Program-made: the position numbers and the translations under genes
The notes under the pieces: generated by a model
The model's database searches: none
The model's input: only the letters and a program-made list of their open reading frames with translations
What the model was told of the DNA's origin: nothing
Source: a virus
IMG/VR virus record: IMGVR_UViG_3300021087_000059
Location: 1-28,230 of that record
Length of the DNA stretch: 28,230 nt
Reading direction: 5' to 3' (one strand)
Part shown: positions 7,668 through 13,957 of the stretch, one piece after another
Position numbering within the stretch: position 1 is the first letter of the stretch
Layout of the letters: each line of letters starts with the position of its first letter

Positions 7668-7845
7668 GATTAACGATTTTGAACTTGGCTTCCTTTACGG
7701 CCCCAGGGTGAGGTTTGTAGTCTCCCTTCATAAGAAAGTATCTGCCACGCTCTTCCATCCAGTGAAACCCACTAGGAGCTGCGACAGACTTAGTAGCCGT
7801 GCTAACCTTTAACTTACCACCCTTATTATACTTTACGGCGTTCAT
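7660..7845 (-). CDS. Small basic hypothetical protein
   Basis: 61 residues from the ATG at 7845, chosen because it lies one base after the stop of the upstream gene (TAA-G-ATG), the same spacing as another pair in this genome (24394/24392). The product begins MNAVKYNKGGKLKV and has APSGFHWMEERGRYFLMKGD in the middle. The middle resembles short phage proteins with a P.G.HWM....YFLM pattern that I have seen beside similar small basic genes, but I cannot name a family. It is part of the four-gene small-protein cluster 7301-8131 and is presumably co-expressed from the box at 8136-8143. Confidence 0.55.
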   Translation of the reverse strand: MNAVKYNKGGKLKVSTATKSVAAPSGFHWMEERGRYFLMKGDYKPHPGAVKEAKFKIVNHG

Positions 7846-7846
7846 C

Positions 7847-8131
7847 TTAACAGTTCCATTTACGTAACGCAAGAGCCTTTCTGGTTGGCTTTCCGTTGGG
7901 TTTTTTCATAGGACCTTTTACACCAGACATTCTAGCACAAAAAGACTTTCTTCTTTTTGCCGCCTTGCTTCCTTTCTTAAGTTTAGAAGGGGGTGTAGTT
8001 ACAGCAGTCTTAAGGTTGCTGCCAGTTTCTCTGTTGTATTTAGCCACACCAGCCTTGGTAAGCCCTCCAGATCGGGACTTATGCTTTCCCATCTTAAGGC
8101 TAACTCTTTTCTTCTTCTTTACCTTAGGCAT
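7847..8131 (-). CDS. Basic conserved marine-virus protein with RKSFCARMSGVKGPMKKPNG motif
   Basis: 94 residues, about one third Lys/Arg. After a basic N-terminus (residues 1-20) come GGLTKAGVAKYNRETGSNLK (about 23-42) and the block RKSFCARMSGVKGPMKKPNG, then RKALALRKWNC at the C-terminus. I recognise the C-terminal block as a highly conserved family of marine phages and algal viruses, possibly the one named DUF6321. The family number is from memory. No enzymatic motif is visible. Conserved basic residues around FCARMSG suggest nucleic-acid binding. It is the first gene of the small-protein cluster. A TATCTTTG box ends exactly 4 nt before its ATG, so the cluster probably starts with a leaderless mRNA. 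Confidence 0.65.
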   Translation of the reverse strand: MPKVKKKKRVSLKMGKHKSRSGGLTKAGVAKYNRETGSNLKTAVTTPPSKLKKGSKAAKRRKSFCARMSGVKGPMKKPNGKPTRKALALRKWNC

Positions 8132-8135
8132 AAAG

Positions 8136-8143
8136 CAAAGATA
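8136..8143 (-). promoter_or_regulatory. TATCTTTG promoter box, leaderless type
   Basis: Ends 4 nt before the ATG at 8131 with spacer CTTT. Drives the small basic gene cluster. Confidence 0.5.
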
Positions 8144-8164
8144 ATAAAAATAGGATAAGGCTTT

Positions 8165-8347
8165 TTAAGGCATCAAAGACGTTATAGTTGCTTTGTCTTC
8201 TTCCGTCAGCCTTCCATCTTGGTCGTATGATAATTGCATGGCAACGAAAACAGCATCACAATACTCTGTCCCTAATACGTGCAAAATGAAGCACATTTCA
8301 TCTGTCGCGTCGATAGCTGCGATTATTTGGTTCTTGGTGTATTCCAT
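8165..8347 (-). CDS. Small acidic protein following the F5/8-domain fiber
   Basis: 60 residues from the ATG at 8347, which overlaps the stop of the fiber gene (TGATG). The sequence is mainly helical: EYTKNQIIAAIDATDEMCFI, then a second segment around MQLSYDQDGRLTEEDKATI. No known domain is recognised. Tight coupling to the fiber suggests an accessory role such as a fiber chaperone or a small baseplate part, like the two small genes at 11731-12099. Its acidic character contrasts with the basic genes directly downstream. Confidence 0.5.
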   Translation of the reverse strand: MEYTKNQIIAAIDATDEMCFILHVLGTEYCDAVFVAMQLSYDQDGRLTEEDKATITSLMP

Positions 8348-9222
8348 CACCCGAAGTTTTGTTGAGAGTTCGAGCTGCTGCTGACAGCAAAGACTCCGCG
8401 TTGCGTGAAAGTGCTGCCGTCGTCACTTGTTTCAAGCGCGACGTGAGTTGCGATGTTTCCGCTTGCGTACAGGCTGATAGCAAAGCTGTTGATACTTGGT
8501 GGCGTTGGGAACTCTGTGTCATCAAATTTTATTTGAATCCAATTATTTGCAGCACTGGAACCAAGCGCCCACCACATTTGGAAAATTGATGTGCTGGAAT
8601 CGAATGCTTTCCACCCAACGTAATTGCTATATTCATGACCAACTAATACCGTATAGAAATTATCTCCGTTTGTATCTGTTGTTTCGCTCGTCATATTTGT
8701 TGGGTGACTTGTTCCAGTCTGGCCAGCTCCTGTATAGAACCTCAAGTTCCATATTGCTAATCTGGAGGCGCTGTTGGTGCCGCTTGAATCCACACCTCTT
8801 ATCCGAATGTATCTGGATGCTGGCGGGCCTGCGATGTTATATGTCGCAGTCGCAGATGCGCTTTCTTCTTCACCGTAATCTTGAGCCGTCAGTGTAAACG
8901 TTCTTTGACCAGAAGTAGTGCTCAAGTCTTGGAATCGTAACGTATCGGTGATGTGTGATTTATAGGATTCCAGCCCATGGTCAATATCTGCGTCTGACAC
9001 TGTTGTCACTCCACCGACGTTGCTACTTGCTGAATAATTCGGATTTGTGTATGTACTGTGATTCGTCACCTCCACAGAGACTGCACCGAATAGCCCCTGT
9101 GTCAAGTCTATTGTGGGTGTGGTGGATGGCGTTCCTCCACCACCTTCTGATGGCGCGTCGTGTCCGCTTATTTTTTCTATATCGGCCATTTCTATTCCGC
9201 TGTATTTTTCAACATCTGCCAT
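8347..9222 (-). CDS. Tail fiber / adhesin with F5/8-type C (discoidin-like) domain
   Basis: 291 residues. Residues 1-22 contain a near-exact duplication, MADVEKYSG then MADIEKISG, an anchor-type repeat seen in marine phage tail proteins. Residues 24-35 are a Gly/Ser/Thr/Pro linker. Residues 36-130 form a beta-rich Ig-like segment. Residues about 135-285 look like an F5/8-type C galactose-binding jelly roll: SRYIRIRGVDSSGTNSASRL at the start, WKAFDSS and WWALGSSAANNWIQIKFDD in the middle, and VALETSDDGSTF near the end. Such domains bind cell-surface sugars, so this is a probable receptor-binding protein. Its position at the end of the fiber module fits. The domain is called from pattern similarity, not from an alignment. 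Confidence 0.6.
   Translation of the reverse strand: MADVEKYSGIEMADIEKISGHDAPSEGGGGTPSTTPTIDLTQGLFGAVSVEVTNHSTYTNPNYSASSNVGGVTTVSDADIDHGLESYKSHITDTLRFQDLSTTSGQRTFTLTAQDYGEEESASATATYNIAGPPASRYIRIRGVDSSGTNSASRLAIWNLRFYTGAGQTGTSHPTNMTSETTDTNGDNFYTVLVGHEYSNYVGWKAFDSSTSIFQMWWALGSSAANNWIQIKFDDTEFPTPPSINSFAISLYASGNIATHVALETSDDGSTFTQRGVFAVSSSSNSQQNFG
9157..9222 (-). repeat. Tandem 11-residue N-terminal duplication
   Basis: Encodes MADVEKYSG-IE followed by MADIEKISG-HD in the F5/8-domain fiber. The two units differ at only a few positions. Confidence 0.55.
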
Positions 9223-9226
9223 GTCA

Positions 9227-10561
9227 CTAGCTAAGCTCTATGTACTCGTTGGAAGGGTTAAAGAAAATAGTATCGCTTGTAACAGCATACCCTATGATTC
9301 TGCTAAAGTTACCAGAAGTACTTGGAACGGTAGTCGTAATAGTAGCGTTGGTATTCATGTAAGCGGGACTACCTGGGGTTAAGCTTGTTACATCGGTCTT
9401 AACAAATCCCTTCAGACACATACCTACCCCTGTGTTACCCCCTAAAGCGATACCTAGCAAGCCTTTATTCGCGGCTTCCAACGATTGAGTAGCTACAGCC
9501 CATGCCGCTCCTGTATAGTAATAGGACCTCCCAGCAAAAGAGCTAGTGCCTCCAGACCCACCGAACACTGTAGTTTCTGCTCCTTTGCCTACGTTTCCCG
9601 CACTGCTAATTCCAGATCCTACGTGGACTACTTCATTTGCGGTAACAGGGCCATTCAATGTAATTCCGCTTGCGCCACCAATAAGAGTTTCGGTAAAACC
9701 TGCATTAAAAACGGCCACGTCTGAAGAGTCTGCCTTAGCCAACACCCTAGCCGCTCCGTTTGTGTTTTTGGCTTGAAGTGACTGGTTGTTATCAAGATGA
9801 ATCCCACCAGACACAACAGCCAAATTAGTTCCGTCATACGTTAGATTAGCCTCAGCCTCCAACGTATCTGCGGTTCCTGACCCCGTAATGATCTTGTTGT
9901 CAGCGTTGTTATTTATGGTTGTGCTACTTCCTCCACCGCCTGCGGCCTCTAAACTTATCTTAGCGGAAGAGTGGTCGTATGTCAGTACGTAGTTGTCTTG
10001 ACCCGAACCCACAGACTGATCACCATCTAAGGTATAGTTACCCAACTTTACATCTCCAGTTCCATTAGGGTCTAACTCTATATCACCGTTCGTTGCTGTG
10101 GTGTAGATCTTATTTGTAGATAGGTCTAAATCAGCACCTAGCTTTAGCTCGTTGTGATTATTAAACAGCAACTTTCCGCTAGTAGAAAGGTTTAAATCAG
10201 TCCCGTCAACGATTACCGCGAATCCAGATTTTCCAGTAAAGTCAGATGCTGTAACCCCGTCCAATGCAGTTACTTTATCTGTACTCTTAATTAGCGTGTC
10301 TGGAGCTGCGTTTACCACAGCGTTTAAAGCTGTAACGGTGGCGCTAACGGTGGCGCCAAAAACTGTGTCGGTGGAATCAACGAGTTGAGTAATATCAAAA
10401 TTATTCAAAACCTTCTGACTGGTGTCAGTGTCGGTCAAAATTATCCTACCCCCACTTGTCCCTGCTGACGCTTGAAGAACGCCTGTTTCGTAATTAACAA
10501 ACCTATTCGTAGTCTGTACGGTTACCAGGTTGTTTGTTTTGCTAATTATTACCTTTGCCAT
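9227..10561 (-). CDS. Tail fiber protein, repeat-rich beta structure
   Basis: 444 residues, Gly/Ser/Thr/Asn-rich with few charged clusters, typical of trimeric fibers. Recognisable fiber phrases include SGKLLFNNHNELKLGADLDL near 128-147, NGDIELDPNGTGDVKLGNYT near 159-178, and SGGIHLDNNQSLQAKNTNG near 255. Such stretches recur in the beta-helical shafts of marine phage fibers. The C-terminus (after about 340) contains a Gly-rich compact region that may be the tip. The start lies 3 nt after the stop of the upstream fiber gene, and the next fiber gene follows within 4 nt. The assignment as fiber is firm as a class, while the partner and receptor are unknown. Confidence 0.65.
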   Translation of the reverse strand: MAKVIISKTNNLVTVQTTNRFVNYETGVLQASAGTSGGRIILTDTDTSQKVLNNFDITQLVDSTDTVFGATVSATVTALNAVVNAAPDTLIKSTDKVTALDGVTASDFTGKSGFAVIVDGTDLNLSTSGKLLFNNHNELKLGADLDLSTNKIYTTATNGDIELDPNGTGDVKLGNYTLDGDQSVGSGQDNYVLTYDHSSAKISLEAAGGGGSSTTINNNADNKIITGSGTADTLEAEANLTYDGTNLAVVSGGIHLDNNQSLQAKNTNGAARVLAKADSSDVAVFNAGFTETLIGGASGITLNGPVTANEVVHVGSGISSAGNVGKGAETTVFGGSGGTSSFAGRSYYYTGAAWAVATQSLEAANKGLLGIALGGNTGVGMCLKGFVKTDVTSLTPGSPAYMNTNATITTTVPSTSGNFSRIIGYAVTSDTIFFNPSNEYIELS

Positions 10562-10563
10562 AA

Positions 10564-11724
10564 TCAGTTGTTTGCTACAAACTCAATTTTAGTTCCCGCC
10601 TTAAGGTTTACAAAGTCGTCAGAAAGAGTTGCGGCCTCTATAGTGAGTCTTATTTCGTCGTAAGTGGGTGGATAAAATGAATTCAAAACGTCAATAATGC
10701 TTTCTGTTTGTGAATACTCCCACGTCGCTGACGATTGATCTTCGTTTTCGATAGCAGGGAATTGATGGTAAGTAGTTACAGCAACAGAACTATTATTAAC
10801 GAATTCAATTTTAAGGCGTGGCGAAACATGCGAAAAAGCTGGAACAGTTTTAAGCACATTCAACTTAATAGTGACTTGAGCGATGGAAGGGGTTTGCCCA
10901 ATACCTAAAAAGTTAGAGGACAAAGTAAAGTTACTTCCGTCCGATAGGGTTAGGTAGTCATTAGCGTCGTTAAATCCATTATTAATTCCAGTGGAACTAA
11001 GACCCCCAGAAAGGTCGCTAGATTCAAATGTTATGGTTTTGTACGTTCCATAATCACTTGCCCCAGTAAAGTTCACGACAGACCCGTCGCCTTGAAAGTC
11101 TGCCGTCCAGTCTATAGCAAAGGATGACTCAACACCAAACATACCCAAAAATTCCATAAGGTCTGCGGTAGTTACCTGACCGTCACCATTTAGGTCTCCC
11201 AAGATATTTGATCCAGCTGCCGAATAAGTATCAATGGTCCCTAAGCCTTGATCTATTAAGAGCTGAGCGAAGGCGGTTGTGAACCAACCAAAGAAATCGT
11301 TCTGGGAAAGCTTCTTGTACGTATCGCCGTCTGCATCGTAAAGCTGAAAAAAAAACTTATCATCAGCAGCAGAAACCAACAGCGCAGGAGTTATAACCCC
11401 GTACTCATCCGTATTGTGAGGAATTAAAAGCCAGTTAGATCCCGTTGTCCACGATGTATTGCCCGTGCCTGTAGATTTGTAAACACGAAGCTCATTATTG
11501 CTTTTAGTGTACGCTAGATACCCTTCTTTTCTGCTTGCAACGGCTACACCGTTTCTTGCAGTGACATCAGCAAACACGTTGTAATCACTAGACCCTGAAG
11601 CCGCCTCCCAAGCAGCACCTCCAGCCCCATCCGAAGCTAAGACATAACCGTCGGTAGAGCTCTCAGAGTCTATGTCAGCAGCTTTTACAGAGCCAGACGT
11701 TAATATTTTCTTCCAGCTAGCCAC
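10564..11724 (-). CDS. Tail fiber protein with an embedded dockerin/EF-hand calcium loop
   Basis: 386 residues. The N-terminus MASWKKILTSGSVKAADIDS is nearly the same as that of the fiber at 12099-13319 and probably attaches to the same site. Residues about 25-40 (GYVLASDGAGGAAWEA) are a fiber linker common in phage tails. Residues 176-197 read GDLNGDGQVTTADLMEFLGM, a dockerin-type EF-hand loop with ligands D177, N179, D181, Q183, T185 and D188. The C-terminal 170 residues form a beta-sandwich-like domain. Only one dockerin segment is present, whereas cellulosomal dockerins have two. The loop probably binds calcium and stiffens the fiber. Confidence 0.6.
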   Translation of the reverse strand: MASWKKILTSGSVKAADIDSESSTDGYVLASDGAGGAAWEAASGSSDYNVFADVTARNGVAVASRKEGYLAYTKSNNELRVYKSTGTGNTSWTTGSNWLLIPHNTDEYGVITPALLVSAADDKFFFQLYDADGDTYKKLSQNDFFGWFTTAFAQLLIDQGLGTIDTYSAAGSNILGDLNGDGQVTTADLMEFLGMFGVESSFAIDWTADFQGDGSVVNFTGASDYGTYKTITFESSDLSGGLSSTGINNGFNDANDYLTLSDGSNFTLSSNFLGIGQTPSIAQVTIKLNVLKTVPAFSHVSPRLKIEFVNNSSVAVTTYHQFPAIENEDQSSATWEYSQTESIIDVLNSFYPPTYDEIRLTIEAATLSDDFVNLKAGTKIEFVANN

Positions 11725-11730
11725 CTATGC

Positions 11731-11901
11731 TTATGCTTTTTGAAGTTTAGGATCTTCTTTCTGTTGAAGTTTTTGAAGACGCTCGAACTCCTTTTCTAAT
11801 TTCCCCATAAGAGAAACAATAGTTTCAGCGTCTGAGGCTTTGATGTTTGCCTGCTTTGTCACTTCGCTCAGGAAGTATACTTCTGTGATGTCTAATTTCA
11901 T
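11731..11901 (-). CDS. 56-residue helical small protein between fiber genes
   Basis: The frame runs from the ATG at 11901 to the stop at 11731. The product begins MKLDITEVYFLSEVTKQANI and ends in a charged helix (KLEKEFERLQKLQQK). It resembles the neighbouring 57-residue product at 11926-12099 in pattern: an opening T..E helix, a D-containing middle turn, then an amphipathic KL-rich helix. The two may be paralogs. Spacing from the downstream fiber start is 6 nt. Short helical proteins within fiber operons can act as fiber assembly chaperones, but that role is inferred. Confidence 0.55.
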   Translation of the reverse strand: MKLDITEVYFLSEVTKQANIKASDAETIVSLMGKLEKEFERLQKLQQKEDPKLQKA

Positions 11902-11925
11902 TTGAATTTAATTAAAGGTTTGAAA

Positions 11926-12099
11926 TTATTTAGCTTTCAGTTGATTCTGAAGTTTATTCACTACGTCTGCCAACAAAAGTACGTCTTTTCCATCGAAACT
12001 ACAATCATGTAGCGTCTTTAAAATATACGTAAGCTCTTGCTGGGTCAAGGTGTCAGTGGTAATGCCACCAACATTCTTGCCCTTACCCAACAAACTCAT
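11926..12099 (-). CDS. 57-residue helical small protein coupled to fiber gene
   Basis: It starts at the ATG at 12099, which overlaps the stop of the upstream fiber gene (TAATG), and stops at 11926. The sequence has a Gly/Lys-rich N-terminus (MSLLGKGKNVGG), then TQQELTYILKTLHDCSFDGK and a C-terminal amphipathic helix (VVNKLQNQLKAK). The translational coupling to a fiber gene and the likeness to the next small gene support it being real. No enzymatic or binding motif is visible. A fiber chaperone or attachment subunit is possible. Confidence 0.55.
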   Translation of the reverse strand: MSLLGKGKNVGGITTDTLTQQELTYILKTLHDCSFDGKDVLLLADVVNKLQNQLKAK

Positions 12100-13319
12100 T
12101 ACTCTACGTAAATATAAATTTCGGAAGAATCAATCTTGATGTTACCGTTCTTCTGGTAGTTTGCGTCATTTGAAGTAACAACAGCTGCAATAAATGCGTC
12201 AGAGGCAATCGCAGTTTGGTCTTGGGTAGCGCCCGTAAAGTCGAGAGCGAATCGAGCAGCAGAGTTGTCCCAACCCAAAGCTGCGGCTGCGGAAGCTCTT
12301 TGGAAAACAATTCCTGAGTCAGCGTTAGCTGGGGTGCCAGAGTTGTTGTTTAGCGCAATAAAGTGGTCCTCAAGAAGGACATTTTCCGAGTTTACTGTGG
12401 TTGTAGTTCCGTTTACAGTAAGGTCACCTGCAATGGTTACAGACTGATCGTCTGAAATTGTCATCGCGGTTACAAAGGTGTTTACGGATGTGCCAGATGA
12501 ACCTGCTGGTGTTGCGGTTTGGAATACAATGTCACCACCAGCTCCAGTACCAGTACCAGCACCACCAACAATAGCGATGTTTGATCCCGCTCCGTCGGTT
12601 GCTCCTGCTGCTTGGGAGTTACCACCAACCTTAGTGAGGGAGATAGTAGCGTCTAGGTTAACCGTTGGAGTACTAGTTCCGTCCGATACACTAATGTTGG
12701 TTCCGCCAATAACATTAGTTACTGTACCAGAACCAGAAGCCAGAACCTGCGCATCGACGTAAGCCTTAATCGATTGCTGAGTGGCAAGGGCTGTGTCTGA
12801 ATTCGAAGAGAGGCTGTCTTGGTCAAGGATTGCTACCTGAGCAACAGCAGCCGTGGCGCCTGTGACATTACCAAGAACCTTCATGGAGCCGATGTGAGCA
12901 AGCTTCCCTGCAATTACACCTGTAACTGCACTGGTTGCGTCTGGAATGTCGAATTTAATAGCATCCGAAGCACGGGTAATAACGACTGGAGAGTTAGTTG
13001 CTGACTCGAACGATACAGCATCGTCCGCCGTGTTTCCTGTAAGAGCTAATTGAATGATGCCAGTTCCCGCAGCCGTCTGAGCCTCAATCTGATAAGTGTT
13101 ATTAGGAACCTCTGTCAGAAACGCGGTTGAGTTAAATGCGTTGGATCCAAATGCAATCTCAGAGACCGTCAACGCCCCTTCTGAGGCACCATCGGTAGCA
13201 GAGACCACGACGTTTACCGTTCCAGCTGCGGAGACGTCAGTTCCCGCGCCTAAACTTGCGGTTACCGTTCCTACTGTTATGTTAGCATCCTCAACGAGGA
13301 CTTTTTTCCATGATGCCAT
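12099..13319 (-). CDS. Tail fiber protein (LATQQSIKAYVDAQV type)
   Basis: 406 residues, low in charge and rich in Ala, Gly, Thr and Ser. The N-terminus MASWKKVLVEDANITVGTV is shared with the fiber at 10564-11724. Near residue 180 it carries LATQQSIKAYVDAQV, a signature of phage tail fibers, followed by a Gly/Thr/Asn-rich shaft and VTIAGDLTVNGTTTTVNSEN near 288-307. The C-terminal part (DHFIALNNNSGTPANADSGI onwards) matches the class of marine phage fibers. A TATATTTG box lies 31 nt upstream at 13351-13358, so this gene probably starts a new transcript that covers the distal fiber genes. Confidence 0.65.
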   Translation of the reverse strand: MASWKKVLVEDANITVGTVTASLGAGTDVSAAGTVNVVVSATDGASEGALTVSEIAFGSNAFNSTAFLTEVPNNTYQIEAQTAAGTGIIQLALTGNTADDAVSFESATNSPVVITRASDAIKFDIPDATSAVTGVIAGKLAHIGSMKVLGNVTGATAAVAQVAILDQDSLSSNSDTALATQQSIKAYVDAQVLASGSGTVTNVIGGTNISVSDGTSTPTVNLDATISLTKVGGNSQAAGATDGAGSNIAIVGGAGTGTGAGGDIVFQTATPAGSSGTSVNTFVTAMTISDDQSVTIAGDLTVNGTTTTVNSENVLLEDHFIALNNNSGTPANADSGIVFQRASAAAALGWDNSAARFALDFTGATQDQTAIASDAFIAAVVTSNDANYQKNGNIKIDSSEIYIYVE

Positions 13320-13350
13320 GATATGCTATTTTTTTTTCTAAATATTTAAA

Positions 13351-13358
13351 CAAATATA
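13351..13358 (-). promoter_or_regulatory. TATATTTG promoter box before fiber gene
   Basis: In the 50-nt gap before the fiber gene starting at 13319, 31 nt upstream. Gives the distal fiber genes their own start. No -33 TTG at the expected distance. Confidence 0.45.
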
Positions 13359-13369
13359 CAACGTATTTA

Positions 13370-13957
13370 TTAGGTCACTCCGAAGTATAGGTTATCATCA
13401 GTGTCCGCATACATTCCCCCCTCGAAAGCTGTAGGGGGGGAAGCTGGATCAAACTGCTTAAACTCTACAAGACCGTCTAGATTGATCTTTCCAGTAGATG
13501 CTGGGGATGGAGTAAACTTTATCGTTTGATCTGTTGTAGCCTCTATCTTAAACACAGACCCTGTAGAGGACATCTCCACAGAGTCGTTAAATTCAATTTT
13601 GTCGCTTTCGCCAAGCTCAATATTGAAATTGTTTGTTTGAAGGTTAGCCCCTAGCTGAGGAGATAAATCTTCTACTATGTTTTGCAAACCACCACCAATA
13701 ATGGTTGCTAGGTCTGTCCACCCTGTGGCTTTTGTAGCAATGTTACTAGCGTCTACCAAGAGGTAAAACTTAGAGTCGCCCTGGTGGTAGACTATAGTAA
13801 CGTACTCCTTGAGCTGATCGCTTACAGACGTAAGGCCAGTTAAGCCAGCGTCGTTAGCAACCACCCTGACACCGCCTCTAACGAAGTTAGAATCAACAAA
13901 AGCTTTTGCTGAGTTGTTATGGCCGTATTCGCCTGCTCTTCCTACTTCAACTGGCAT
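13370..13957 (-). CDS. Tail fiber / virion protein
   Basis: 195 residues. The N-terminal 85 residues include VGRAGEYGHNNSAKAFVDSN and a beta-rich part with DSKFYLLVDASNIATKATGW, a pattern seen in virion proteins that carry trimeric fiber shafts. The C-terminal half, from about residue 100 (NLQTNNFNIELGESDKIEFN), is a beta-helical fiber repeat with the late block GGMYADTDDNLYFGVT, a common fiber C-terminus. The start overlaps the stop of the collagen-like fiber gene (TGATG). It most likely forms part of the same fiber or its tip. Receptor unknown. Confidence 0.55.
   Translation of the reverse strand: MPVEVGRAGEYGHNNSAKAFVDSNFVRGGVRVVANDAGLTGLTSVSDQLKEYVTIVYHQGDSKFYLLVDASNIATKATGWTDLATIIGGGLQNIVEDLSPQLGANLQTNNFNIELGESDKIEFNDSVEMSSTGSVFKIEATTDQTIKFTPSPASTGKINLDGLVEFKQFDPASPPTAFEGGMYADTDDNLYFGVT

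Noticed and set aside
12478-12762. Plus-strand frame of 94 codons, Pro/Val-rich, inside the fiber gene
   Set aside because: It is antisense to a clear fiber gene, has biased composition from complementing Ala/Thr/Gly codons, and has no promoter box or recognisable sequence.
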